From: G963663735 sp963663735
GTDB lineage: Bacteria; Acidobacteriota; UBA6911; RPQK01; JAPXNP01
Assembly: GCA_963663735.2 (NCBI GenBank)
Contig: CAXXHN010000001.1
Coordinates: 1-64,000, forward strand
Direction of reading: 5' to 3'
DNA: 64,000 nt
Positions 8,428-17,199 of this stretch are shown here, one piece after another (position 1 is the first letter of the stretch; the number at the start of each line of letters is the position of its first letter). Below the pieces are notes generated by a model. It was not told the DNA's origin, ran no database searches, and worked only from the letters and a program-made list of their open reading frames with translations. Position numbers and translations under genes: made by a program.

Positions 8428-9552
8428 ATGAAAATAGCAGCCGTAGTGCAAAGGTACGGGGACGATGTCATAGGCGGGGCGGAAAGCCTGGCCCGGGAAG
8501 TATGCCAAAGGCTGTCCGGAGAGCATGACATAACAGTCCTGACCAGCTGCGCCCTGGATTACCGTACCTGGAGAAATTATTATCCTCCAGGTGAACGGAT
8601 TGAAAATGGAGTAAGGGTCATTCGCTGCCCTGTCTCCAGGAAAAGGTACTGGAAACGGTTTGGTTATTACAGCAGGATTCTCTTCATGCTTCGTAACCTG
8701 GTCCCCCTGCCCCGATTCCTGGAGCAGCACTGGATCAGGGCCCAGGGGCCCTTCTGTCCTGACCTGCCCGGCAGACTGCTGCTTGAATTCGGCAGATCAG
8801 ACCTGGTCCTGTTTTTTTGCTGCCTCTATTACCCGACTGTGGCTGGTCTTCCCCTGGCTGCGGGAAAGGCCGTTCTAGTCCCTACAGCCCATGATGAACC
8901 GGCTCTCAAATTTTCTCTGTACCGCCAGATATTCCGCCTTCCCCGGGCCCTTGTTTTTCTCTCTATTGAGGAAAAAATGTTTGTCAACAGGCTGTTTAAT
9001 GTGTCGAAGATCCCTCAGGAAATTGCCGGATACGGAGTTGAGTGCCCTAAAATTGACGACACTGGTTCCGGGGATTATTTCCTTTACCTCGGACGTATTG
9101 AACCTGGAAAAAACTGCGGGGAATTATTCTCCCATATCCTGGATTCCGGACTTAAGCTGAAGATTGCTGGTCCCGCAAATATGGCAATTCCTCCAGGAAT
9201 AGAATACCTGGGCATTGTCACAGAAAAAGAAAAAATGGAGCTTCTCGGCAAGGCCAGGGCAGTCATTTTGCCTTCCCGCAATGAAAGCCTTTCCATTGTC
9301 GCTCTGGAAGCATGGGCCGCCGGAAAACCCGTGATTGTGTCCTCTTCCAGCCCGGTTTTAGCCGGGCAGGTCGAACGTTCCCGGGGAGGCCTGGTTTATT
9401 CAGGCTTCAAAGAATTTGTCCAGGCGGCTGGCAAAGCGGACCGGGCCATGGGGATGAGAGGAAGAGAATATGTTTTGCGTAATTATTCCTGGGATATAGT
9501 CATGAAGAAGTGGAATAATATCCTGAAAAATGCCGTCTCCCCACCGGAATAG
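8428..9552 (+). CDS. Glycosyltransferase family 4 (GT-B fold)
   Basis: A 374-residue retaining glycosyltransferase. The N-terminal acceptor domain begins KIAAVVQRYGDDVIGGAESLAR, typical of GT4 enzymes. The C-terminal donor domain has YLGRIEPGKN and the E-x7-E-like segment PSRNESLSIVALEAWAAGKPV. Likely cytoplasmic and membrane-associated, adding a sugar to a lipid-linked oligosaccharide. It follows the flippase-like gene closely and precedes the nucleotide-sugar dehydrogenase and ABC exporter, which supports a role in surface polysaccharide assembly. Confidence 0.88.
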   Translation: MKIAAVVQRYGDDVIGGAESLAREVCQRLSGEHDITVLTSCALDYRTWRNYYPPGERIENGVRVIRCPVSRKRYWKRFGYYSRILFMLRNLVPLPRFLEQHWIRAQGPFCPDLPGRLLLEFGRSDLVLFFCCLYYPTVAGLPLAAGKAVLVPTAHDEPALKFSLYRQIFRLPRALVFLSIEEKMFVNRLFNVSKIPQEIAGYGVECPKIDDTGSGDYFLYLGRIEPGKNCGELFSHILDSGLKLKIAGPANMAIPPGIEYLGIVTEKEKMELLGKARAVILPSRNESLSIVALEAWAAGKPVIVSSSSPVLAGQVERSRGGLVYSGFKEFVQAAGKADRAMGMRGREYVLRNYSWDIVMKKWNNILKNAVSPPE

Positions 9553-9715
9553 TCACAGATAACACTGCGGGCGACATCATGATGACTGATGCTAAACTCA
9601 GAGAGCCGGAAGCTTAAGCCTTGGTGATTGTCCCTTGCAGGAACTATTTCAGGATTATCAGTTATAATGATTCTCGGTTTTTTTCTTTTAGCCAGCCACA
9701 TATGGATATAAAATT

Positions 9716-11083
9716 ATGAATAACAAAACGCCAGATCCCGCTCCTTCAACAACTGTTTCCAAGAAGGACATCCTCGAAAAGATAAAGGACAAAAAAGCCC
9801 TCGTTGGTGTCATCGGACTTGGTTACGTGGGATTGCCGCTATGCCGGGAATTTTCCCGCCAGGAGTGCCCTACCCTCGGCTTTGATACTGATCCAGGGAA
9901 GATTGAGAAGCTGAAAAACGGAAAAACCTATATTGATCATATTCCTGATTCTGAGATCAGTCTTATGAATGCCGGGGGTTATTTCGATGCCACCAGCGAT
10001 TTATCAAGGCTTGTCGAACCTGATGTAATCCTGATCGCTGTTCCCACTCCACTCGACAAAATGCGGCAGCCGGATTTGAAATTCGTAATTAACAGCTGCA
10101 AGGATATAGCCGCAAACATGAGGCACGGACAGTTGATCGTACTGGAATCAACGACCTATCCCGGTACTACCAGGGAAGTTATGAAGCCAATCCTGGAAGA
10201 AGGTTCAGGCCTCAAGGCTGGAACAGATTTCTACCTGGCCTACAGTCCTGAAAGGGAAGATCCCGGGAGAAGTGATTACACCACGAGGACCATTCCCAAA
10301 GTCATAGGAGGTTATGACCAGGATTCGCTGGATGTTGCGCTTGCAACCTACAAGATGGCCATAGATAATCCTGTGCCCGTTTCCAGTTGCGAGGCAGCTG
10401 AAGCCAGCAAAATCCTGGAAAATACCTACCGGAGTATCAATATTGCCCTGGTAAATGAACTGAAAATGCTTTTCGACAGGATGGGTATCGACATCTGGGA
10501 AGTAATAACCGCGGCATCCACAAAACCATTTGGATTCAAGGCGTTTTATCCCGGTCCTGGCCTGGGAGGGCACTGCATTCCCATAGATCCTTTTTACCTG
10601 AGCTGGAAAGCCAAGGAATACGAGATACCAACCAGATTCATAGAACTGGCCGGAGAGATAAACGTCGCGATGCCGGAATGGGTCACCAGAAAACTGTCTG
10701 ACGCTCTCAATAACCAGGGCAAAGCCGTGAAGGGATCACGGATCTTGATCCTCGGACTTGCCTATAAGCCTGATGTGGATGATGACAGGGAGTCTCCGAC
10801 TTATAAATTGATGGAATTGCTGGAACAAAAAGGAGCGGAGATTGACTATCACGATCCACATATCCCGGAAATACCCCCAACACGTGAATATCACATGTAC
10901 GCGGGAATCAAATCGGTCGGCCTGACTGCTTCCGCCATCAGTTCCTATGACTGTGTTTTAATAAGCACAAATCACAGCTCGGTTGATTATGAGTTTGTGG
11001 TCAAAAATGCCAGACTGGTTGTAGATACCCGGAACGCGACTAATGGAATCAGTGATCCAGAGGGCAAGATAGTAAAAGCTTGA
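9716..11083 (+). CDS. Nucleotide-sugar (UDP-HexNAc/UDP-Glc) 6-dehydrogenase
   Basis: A 455-residue NAD-dependent dehydrogenase that oxidises C6 of a UDP-sugar to a uronate in two steps. The N-terminal Rossmann signature is VIGLGYVGLPLC, the middle domain has YSPEREDPG and KILENTYRSINIALVNE, and the catalytic Cys is in GLGGHCIPIDPFY (Cys287). The C-terminal domain has LGLAYKPDVDDDRESP. The SPEREDPG region and overall pattern resemble WbpA/WbpO-type UDP-GlcNAc or UDP-GalNAc dehydrogenases more than UDP-glucose dehydrogenase, but substrate is an inference. It lies in the polysaccharide cluster; a TATAAT at 9663-9668 may drive it with a ~40-nt leader. Confidence 0.92.
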   Translation: MNNKTPDPAPSTTVSKKDILEKIKDKKALVGVIGLGYVGLPLCREFSRQECPTLGFDTDPGKIEKLKNGKTYIDHIPDSEISLMNAGGYFDATSDLSRLVEPDVILIAVPTPLDKMRQPDLKFVINSCKDIAANMRHGQLIVLESTTYPGTTREVMKPILEEGSGLKAGTDFYLAYSPEREDPGRSDYTTRTIPKVIGGYDQDSLDVALATYKMAIDNPVPVSSCEAAEASKILENTYRSINIALVNELKMLFDRMGIDIWEVITAASTKPFGFKAFYPGPGLGGHCIPIDPFYLSWKAKEYEIPTRFIELAGEINVAMPEWVTRKLSDALNNQGKAVKGSRILILGLAYKPDVDDDRESPTYKLMELLEQKGAEIDYHDPHIPEIPPTREYHMYAGIKSVGLTASAISSYDCVLISTNHSSVDYEFVVKNARLVVDTRNATNGISDPEGKIVKA

Positions 11084-11187
11084 GTAATTTGTATTTCAGG
11101 AAACCATGGAACTTGTCACTCATGAGCAGCTTTTTTCCGTGTAACCTTATATCCGATTATTCTGTCATTTGAGGAATCAGAGCAGGC

Positions 11188-11994
11188 ATGGCAATTATCC
11201 AGATAGACACAAAGAGGATGAAGCGAATAATCCTGCACTATGGAGACCTGATTTATTGTTACACCAAAGCCAATCTCCGTGGTGAGGTAGCCCGAAATTT
11301 CCTGGGATATGCCTGGTGGAGCCTGGAACCCTTGCTGGGCATGCTGGTGTATTACCTGGTTTTTGCCGTGGGGCTGCGTTTAGGTGATGAAAACTTCCTG
11401 ACATTCCTCCTGGTAGGGACCAGTTTCTGGCTGTGGTTCAACAAGACTGTATTACAGGCCTCCACGAGTATCACAAAGGCCAAGGGGATCATACTCTCAG
11501 CCAAGGTATCCAAAATTGTCTTCCCTCTTTCCTCCATCCTGCACACCTCTGTCAAACAGATAGTGGTAGTTGGGGTACTGCTGGTGTTTCTCCCGATGGC
11601 GGGAATCCATGTTTCCATCTACTGGCTTCTGCTCCCCCTCATAATGGCTGTCCAGCTGGCTTTTATAGCGGGAGTGTCCCTGTCTGCCTCGATTATCGTA
11701 CCGATTATTCCTGACATGGGTTTCCTGATAGACACCGCTCTTCGCTTGCTGTTCTTTGTTTCCGGGGTTTTATTCAGCCTTGACAGGATCGGCCCTCCCT
11801 ACGGCAAGTACCTCTATTATGGCAACCCGATGGCAGGGCTTATAACCAATTACCGAAAAATCCTGCTGGATGGAGAACTCCCGGATTTCTACTACCTGGC
11901 CGGGTGTTTTATTGCATCTGTTTTCCTGTGCCTTGTTGCAGGATTCACTCTCCATAAACTGGACAAATATTATCCGAGATGGGTACTCAAATGA
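11188..11994 (+). CDS. ABC-2 type polysaccharide export permease (Wzm/KpsM-like)
   Basis: A 268-residue inner-membrane permease with about six hydrophobic spans. The early segment YTKANLRGEVARNFLGYAWWSLEPLL is typical of O-antigen and capsule export permeases (Wzm, RfbD, TagG). It forms a transporter with the ATPase encoded immediately downstream, whose ATG overlaps this stop as ATGA (11991-11994), so the two subunits are translationally coupled. A Shine-Dalgarno-like GAGG lies upstream. Expected to export a lipid-linked glycan made by the neighbouring enzymes. Confidence 0.9.
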   Translation: MAIIQIDTKRMKRIILHYGDLIYCYTKANLRGEVARNFLGYAWWSLEPLLGMLVYYLVFAVGLRLGDENFLTFLLVGTSFWLWFNKTVLQASTSITKAKGIILSAKVSKIVFPLSSILHTSVKQIVVVGVLLVFLPMAGIHVSIYWLLLPLIMAVQLAFIAGVSLSASIIVPIIPDMGFLIDTALRLLFFVSGVLFSLDRIGPPYGKYLYYGNPMAGLITNYRKILLDGELPDFYYLAGCFIASVFLCLVAGFTLHKLDKYYPRWVLK

Positions 11995-12731
11995 CATCAG
12001 AACAAGTCCTGATAAGGGCTGAAAATTTAAGCATCACTTATAGCATGGGGGCCTTCTGGAACAGAACCACCTATACCCCGATAGAAGACATGACGTTTGA
12101 TGTGATTTCCGGGCAGAACCTCGGGATAATAGGCCGGAACGGAGCCGGAAAATCGACACTGCTCCGTCTCCTGGCCGGGATAATCCTGCCTGATGTTGGC
12201 AGGATTATCAAGGGACCTGAAGTTTCAGTAAGTATGCTTGTCGCCAATGCGGGTTTTGATCCCTTTATTTCAGGAAGGGACAACATATACCTGGCCGGAA
12301 TGATATTCGGGCTGAGTAGAAAAGACATCAATGAAAAGATGCCCAGGATTGTAGAATTTGCCGGCATAGGGGACTGGATTGATAAACCACTGCAAACCTA
12401 TTCGTCGGGAATGGCTGCCAGGGTAGGATTTTCCCTCTCGCTTGAAATGACGCCCGATGTCCTTCTGATTGATGAAGCAATGGGCGCTGGCGATGAAAAC
12501 TTTCGGAAAAAGGCCCGAACCAGGCTGCTGAAAAAAATCCAGTCTGATCAGACCACCGTGATAGTCAGCCATGACCTGGACGTCCTGACCGATCTATGTT
12601 CCCGCGTGATCTGGATCCATGAAAAACGCATCAGGATGGATGGTGATCCCCAAAAAGTTACTGAAGCCTACCTGAAAACCACCGGCGGAAAAAATGGAAA
12701 CAGAAAGAAAAGTCTTCTGAAGGGTGACTAG
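11991..12731 (+). CDS. Polysaccharide export ABC ATPase (Wzt/KpsT-like)
   Basis: A 246-residue nucleotide-binding subunit. Walker A is GRNGAGKST, the signature region is TYSSGMAARVGFSLSLE, and Walker B is VLLIDEAMGAGD, the GAGD ending being typical of the Wzt/TagH class rather than import ATPases. It lacks the C-terminal carbohydrate-binding domain of long Wzt proteins, so substrate selection by a terminal cap is unlikely. The start at 11991 (ATGA overlap with the permease) is preferred to the in-frame ATG at 11979. It is the last gene of the plus-strand polysaccharide group and converges on the lipid kinase gene. Confidence 0.92.
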   Translation: MTSEQVLIRAENLSITYSMGAFWNRTTYTPIEDMTFDVISGQNLGIIGRNGAGKSTLLRLLAGIILPDVGRIIKGPEVSVSMLVANAGFDPFISGRDNIYLAGMIFGLSRKDINEKMPRIVEFAGIGDWIDKPLQTYSSGMAARVGFSLSLEMTPDVLLIDEAMGAGDENFRKKARTRLLKKIQSDQTTVIVSHDLDVLTDLCSRVIWIHEKRIRMDGDPQKVTEAYLKTTGGKNGNRKKSLLKGD

Positions 12732-12862
12732 CCTTTATTTTCTCAAGGTACAGTAAAATTTGAAATACGGTTATAGGGCCAAGCTCAGGATTCAGTGTTG
12801 AACCCAGTATTCCGATCGAAAACCCCGGTTATGCCTGAACCGTTAAAGTTTGTAACACGCGA

Positions 12863-13729
12863 CTATTCCTCCGGACAGACAATATTCAGGGTCTTGTCAT
12901 AAAGGTTGAATTCACAGGAACCAGAAGAGATCAACTCTCCGTCCGCCTGTATCGGCAGATCATCCTCTCCCCGGATCAGGAGTCGACTGGTCTTGTAATA
13001 AATCACATCACTATGGTTGAGATGGCTTCCTGTAATGGAGTCACAGAGAAGCCGGCCCAGCCTGGCTATACTGCTTGACGTGAAGAGGCAGACATCCAGC
13101 TCGGGAGAAAAAATGCTGGCCTTCGGAGCAATCTTGAAGAATTTCCCGTAAGATCTGCTATTAGAAATCACGGCCATAGTAACCTGCCCGGAATAACCAT
13201 CCGATTCGATCTCAAATGGTGTCATATTATACTCAACCCCCCTGGTTAGGCCCGTAACAACGAAGGAGAGAACTCCCAGGTATTTCTTGAGGTTGGCAGG
13301 GACACTGGCAATTATGTGCCCGTCAATGCCGGCACTGGCCATTAAGTGAAAGGGGCGGTTTCCGGCTGATCCCAGGTACATTTTTCTAACCCTGCATTTC
13401 TGCAGCATCATCAGGTCCTTAAAAAGGAAATAAGGCATATTCAGCTCTTGAACCAGGACATTGGCGGTTCCCCCGGGAAGAAGCAGGACCGGGATTCCCC
13501 ATTCAGTTACTTCAGGCAGCAGGTAGTGGAGGGTTCCGTCGCCTCCAAAGATTATCAGGAGATCACGATCCGGAAAACGATCCGCATAACCAGGCTTTCC
13601 TGTAGGCTCCACCTCAATGTCAAGACCTGATCTCCGCAGCACTTTTAAAACAAAGTTGAGCCGCAGGAACTGAATCTCCCTGTTCCCGGCCAGTGGATTA
13701 TGAAGCAGCAGCGCTTTACTGAATTTCAT
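12863..13729 (-). CDS. Diacylglycerol kinase-family lipid kinase (YegS/DgkB type)
   Basis: A 288-residue DAGK-catalytic-domain protein. It begins with HNPLAGN, followed by the nucleotide-binding motif LIIFGGDGTLH and LLPGGTANVLVQEL, and ends with a beta-sandwich domain (DDLPIQADGELI). It phosphorylates a lipid such as diacylglycerol at the membrane. The ATG at 13729 is chosen over an in-frame TTG at 13753. It is the last gene of the minus-strand coaD-M23-kinase group. The lipid substrate cannot be read from sequence. Confidence 0.9.
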   Translation of the reverse strand: MKFSKALLLHNPLAGNREIQFLRLNFVLKVLRRSGLDIEVEPTGKPGYADRFPDRDLLIIFGGDGTLHYLLPEVTEWGIPVLLLPGGTANVLVQELNMPYFLFKDLMMLQKCRVRKMYLGSAGNRPFHLMASAGIDGHIIASVPANLKKYLGVLSFVVTGLTRGVEYNMTPFEIESDGYSGQVTMAVISNSRSYGKFFKIAPKASIFSPELDVCLFTSSSIARLGRLLCDSITGSHLNHSDVIYYKTSRLLIRGEDDLPIQADGELISSGSCEFNLYDKTLNIVCPEE

Positions 13730-13812
13730 CAGAACCTGTTTTTCCCTGAACAAAACCAGGAACCCGAATCTTTTAAAATGAGGTCGATCCCGTTCCCGAC
13801 CAGAAACAACTG

Positions 13813-15123
13813 TTATCTTGCGGAGGTTGAAGTAATATTTCCTTCACCGTCGCCATCAACACCAGCCATCAGTAGTTTTGGGTCTTCCTGGTTCAGCCTA
13901 GCGATAAAAGCATCTCTGACAGAGATATAGGTAGGCATTACTGACTTACTAACTCCTGTTTCAGAAGGCAAGGCTACCATTTTCCTGGGATTAAGCCACT
14001 TTCCCCGGTTGTCCTGAATCCTGTAATCAAGATGGGGTCCCGTGGCGGAACCAGTCATGCCAACCAGCCCGATACGTTGTCCCTGAGATACACTTTGGCC
14101 GGTTTTTACCAACATTTTGGATAGATGCAGGTAGTAGGTATGAAAACCATTTGTATGGCGAAGTTTTACAAAATTACCGTTAGCCCCTTTATACCGGGCC
14201 TCTACAACCCGGCCGCTGGCTGATGCCAGGACCGGTGTCCCTGTTGGTGCAGCATAGTCAATCCCGTAATGGGGCATCTTCACCCTGTGAATCGGATGCA
14301 GCCGGGAACCTGAAAAATTTGAGCTGATCCTGTGATCATATTTAAAGGGAGCTTTCAGAAAGGCTTTTTTCACCCCTTTTCCCTCATAATCAAAATAACT
14401 GCTTTTCCCCGTTTCAGGATTCATGAAAAGAAACCCATAAAAATCCTTGCCGCCATTATGAAAGCTGATTGCCTTGACCTGTCCGTATCCCAGAAACTCT
14501 CCTTCACAAAATTTCTTCTCCAGAATTACCTTGAATGTGTCTCCGGGCTGAAGTGCGAAAAAATCCACGTCCCACTGCATTGGTTCATAAATGGCCATCA
14601 CCAACTCTCCGCTCTCCCCGCGGGAAACAATCGTGTCCCAGAGGCTGGTGCGGATTTCCCCTTCGATTAACTCTTCTCTTATCTCGACCGGGCGTTCCAC
14701 TTTTATTGCCTGGAAGCTTGTATCATTCCGGATAACTGCCACATATTCTTCCCTGCTAATGTTATAGATGAAACGTCGGAACCTGCCGTCCGCATATTTT
14801 TCCAGTGAATACGTGGCATTTGATTTCACCTTGTTGAAATCATAGATGTCCTTTGTATCTTCAACCAGATAATGCAGCTCCTGAGGGGTGAATCCGTTTT
14901 CCAGCAAAACATCCCGAAGGTTTGAGTCCCTGCCAAACGCCCCGGCGGATCGGATAATTCTAAACGCTTCAGGAACTGGAGGTCCCATTACCACCGCTGG
15001 TTCTGCATCGTCCTCCCGCACCTCTCTTCCCGTTTCGTAATACCAGGTCACCAGGAGCAGTGCGGTGATGATAAAAATACCGGAAACCAGAGACAAGCTT
15101 GTTTTCCTGCTCGGCAATTTCAT
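13813..15123 (-). CDS. M23-family membrane-anchored murein endopeptidase
   Basis: A 436-residue protein with an N-terminal transmembrane anchor (about residues 10-28), an OapA/LysM-like middle region (RDVLLENGFTPQELHYLV) and a C-terminal LytM/M23 domain. Zinc ligands are H285 and D289 in HYGID. The usual final HxH is H364-L-D366 (GPHLDY), with Asp in place of the second His; this variant may still be active. M23 enzymes cut peptide cross-links of peptidoglycan. It starts 2 bp after coaD ends, suggesting one transcript. Confidence 0.92.
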   Translation of the reverse strand: MKLPSRKTSLSLVSGIFIITALLLVTWYYETGREVREDDAEPAVVMGPPVPEAFRIIRSAGAFGRDSNLRDVLLENGFTPQELHYLVEDTKDIYDFNKVKSNATYSLEKYADGRFRRFIYNISREEYVAVIRNDTSFQAIKVERPVEIREELIEGEIRTSLWDTIVSRGESGELVMAIYEPMQWDVDFFALQPGDTFKVILEKKFCEGEFLGYGQVKAISFHNGGKDFYGFLFMNPETGKSSYFDYEGKGVKKAFLKAPFKYDHRISSNFSGSRLHPIHRVKMPHYGIDYAAPTGTPVLASASGRVVEARYKGANGNFVKLRHTNGFHTYYLHLSKMLVKTGQSVSQGQRIGLVGMTGSATGPHLDYRIQDNRGKWLNPRKMVALPSETGVSKSVMPTYISVRDAFIARLNQEDPKLLMAGVDGDGEGNITSTSAR

Positions 15124-15125
15124 TT

Positions 15126-15644
15126 TCAGGAATTCCTCTGCTGCTTTTTATCACCGGATTTGTTGAGCTTTTCCAGGACCCTCCGCTCTACAAAATCGGG
15201 GACAAGACCCTCTACTGATCCGCCAAGTGCCACGACCTCCTTCACCTGGCTGGAACTCAGGTAGGAATACTCCGAGGAAGGCATGAGGAATATTGTCTCG
15301 ACTTCTCTCTCCAGCCTCCGGTTCATAAGCGCCAATTGAAATTCATAATCAAAATCTGTCACTGCCCGCAGGCCTCTTATGACAACACCCGCTTTCTTTT
15401 CCATGGCAAATTTGACGAGGAGCCCCTCAAAACGTGCTACCTCAACATTATCAAACGGTTCGATTGCCATGGCCAGCATTTCAGCCCTCTCGGCGGCACT
15501 GAAAAAGGGATCCTTTCGTTCATTCTTGAGCACAGCGACAATGACCTTGCTAAAAATGCGGCTTCCCCTCTGGATTATGTCCAAATGCCCATTGGTAACA
15601 GGATCAAATGAACCTGGATAGATTGCGACACTCGCTTTATTCAT
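15126..15644 (-). CDS. coaD: Phosphopantetheine adenylyltransferase
   Basis: A 172-residue CoaD, which transfers AMP to 4'-phosphopantetheine in the penultimate step of coenzyme A synthesis. The signature AIYPGSFDPVTNGHLDII contains the TxGH nucleotide-binding motif; VIRGLRAVTDFDYEFQLA and the C-terminal SSSQVKEVV are equally typical. An AGGGAAAAAGT ribosome-binding region precedes the ATG. In many bacteria coaD follows rsmD and recG; here a sigma/CHAT operon on the other strand separates it from rsmD. Confidence 0.97.
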   Translation of the reverse strand: MNKASVAIYPGSFDPVTNGHLDIIQRGSRIFSKVIVAVLKNERKDPFFSAAERAEMLAMAIEPFDNVEVARFEGLLVKFAMEKKAGVVIRGLRAVTDFDYEFQLALMNRRLEREVETIFLMPSSEYSYLSSSQVKEVVALGGSVEGLVPDFVERRVLEKLNKSGDKKQQRNS

Positions 15645-15877
15645 ATTTTTACTTTTTCCCTACTCCGCCTGTTAAAGGCAAAATGCGAAATTTATAGATG
15701 AGAGGTCATCTGTCAAAGAGCCTGTGTCCGCAGGCTTACTGATCTATTATAACCATTCTCCCTGTAAGCGGAATTAATTTCAAACCATGATCTGCCACGC
15801 CCGTTTAAAAAAAACCTTGACGGAGATATGATCTACTGAGAAAATCTAATTGCTCTCCCGGTATTCTTCAGGGTCCA

Positions 15878-16519
15878 GTGGGCCCTGACGCCTCTATTAC
15901 GACAAATTATATTGTTGTGCTGAGAGATAAGGTCTGGGAAGAAAATCAACATCTCTTTCGGTCAATCATTTTTGCTATTGTCGGAAATCCAGCTGACATT
16001 GAAGACGTCCTCCAGGAAACCTACCGAAGAGTCCTTAAAACACCCTGCCAGATCACCAGTCGGGAAGAAACCTTTTATTACCTCAAAAAAAGTGTACGCA
16101 ACACTGCAATCGACTGGAACAGGAAGTCATTCAGGAGAAACCTGACAGTCAAGGAACAGGTTTCAGACTACGACAGGCTGGAAGAATTGCATTCATCAGG
16201 AGAAAATCCCCTTTCTCAGTTGCTGGAAGAAGAGAGGATGCAATCTGAAGCGGATTTCATCAGTGAAGTGTATCTGGCAATTAATGAGCTCCCTGAAAAA
16301 CAGCAGGATGCGGTTAAGGCATTTTTCTCTATCGGGGGTTCTCCGTCCCCGAAAGAACTCTGCGTTATAAAAAACATCCCCTATTCAACTCTGCGGAGCA
16401 GGATGGTCAAAGGAATCGACTCCATCAGAGGCATCCTGTCTGAAAAAAACATCCCCGGTTTCGCTAAAGGCGTTTCTGATACGTTATTGAAGAAAGCAGA
16501 AAAGAGTGCGGTCAAATGA
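15878..16519 (+). CDS. ECF-like RNA polymerase sigma factor
   Basis: A 213-residue sigma-70 family protein with only regions 2 and 4. Region 2 contains NPADIEDVLQETYRRVL and the core-binding/-10 recognition helix LKKSVRNTAIDWNRK. Region 4 is a helix-turn-helix near ELPEKQQDAVKAFFSIGG and PYSTLRSRMVKGID. It starts at GTG with AGGG just upstream. Its stop overlaps the next start as ATGA, and the next gene is a zinc-finger membrane protein, the usual anti-sigma partner. It probably directs transcription of its own operon, including the CHAT protein. Confidence 0.9.
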   Translation: MGPDASITTNYIVVLRDKVWEENQHLFRSIIFAIVGNPADIEDVLQETYRRVLKTPCQITSREETFYYLKKSVRNTAIDWNRKSFRRNLTVKEQVSDYDRLEELHSSGENPLSQLLEEERMQSEADFISEVYLAINELPEKQQDAVKAFFSIGGSPSPKELCVIKNIPYSTLRSRMVKGIDSIRGILSEKNIPGFAKGVSDTLLKKAEKSAVK

Positions 16520-17199
16520 AATGTACTGATATATTGCTCTACGAGTTTCTATCTGGCAGTCTGCGTCCGTCTGAGGCAGAAAAAACAGCCTCCCATCTGG
16601 AGCAGTGCCGGGAATGCAGGGAAAGGTTCAAAATCATGCTTGCCCTGGACGGCCCACGGAAGCCGGCCGTACGAAAGAAATCAAACCGGTACCTCCCTGC
16701 CGGGAGAAACCTTCGACTGGCTGCTGCAGCGCTGCTCCTGGCAGCTGTCCTGTCCATTTTGTACAGCCAGTTTCCGACTGACTACAGTTCACCGGTCAGC
16801 AGGACACTGGCTACCAGCGAGCCTTATCCCCTGGTAATGTTGGAGACCAGGAACAGCAGCGGCGCAAATATCAGCAGGGGACTCCATTTTTACCGGGAGG
16901 GGAACTATCGGGAGGCATTTGCCGAACTGGAGAAACATGAAGAAAACCATGATGCCCTTTTCTTTTCCGCCATATCCCTGTACATGCTTGATGAACCTGT
17001 AAAAGCCTCAGAAAAGCTGAAACGGCTGGCTGCGATTTCTGAAAAATGGGCTCCCGCGGCTGATTGGTACCGTGCCCAGTCGCTATTGAAACTCGGAGAA
17101 ACCGCCGAAGCCGTTATTGTCCTTAAAAAAATCTCCGAAACCGAAAGCCAATACAAGGAAAAAGCTCTTGCACAACTGAAAAAGCTGGGAGAACAATGA
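16516..17199 (+). CDS. Zinc-finger anti-sigma factor with periplasmic TPR region
   Basis: A 227-residue single-pass membrane protein. The cytoplasmic N-terminus carries the ZAS motif H27-x3-C31-x2-C34 (HLEQCREC), which binds the cognate ECF sigma factor. A transmembrane helix follows at about residues 66-86. The outer part (about 115-225) has helical TPR-like repeats (LHFYREGNYREAFAELEKHE; FFSAISLYMLDEPVKASEKL). It overlaps the sigma gene upstream and the CHAT gene downstream by 4 bp each, so all three are translationally coupled. The outer TPRs could contact those of the CHAT protein; that is inference. Confidence 0.85.
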   Translation: MKCTDILLYEFLSGSLRPSEAEKTASHLEQCRECRERFKIMLALDGPRKPAVRKKSNRYLPAGRNLRLAAAALLLAAVLSILYSQFPTDYSSPVSRTLATSEPYPLVMLETRNSSGANISRGLHFYREGNYREAFAELEKHEENHDALFFSAISLYMLDEPVKASEKLKRLAAISEKWAPAADWYRAQSLLKLGETAEAVIVLKKISETESQYKEKALAQLKKLGEQ

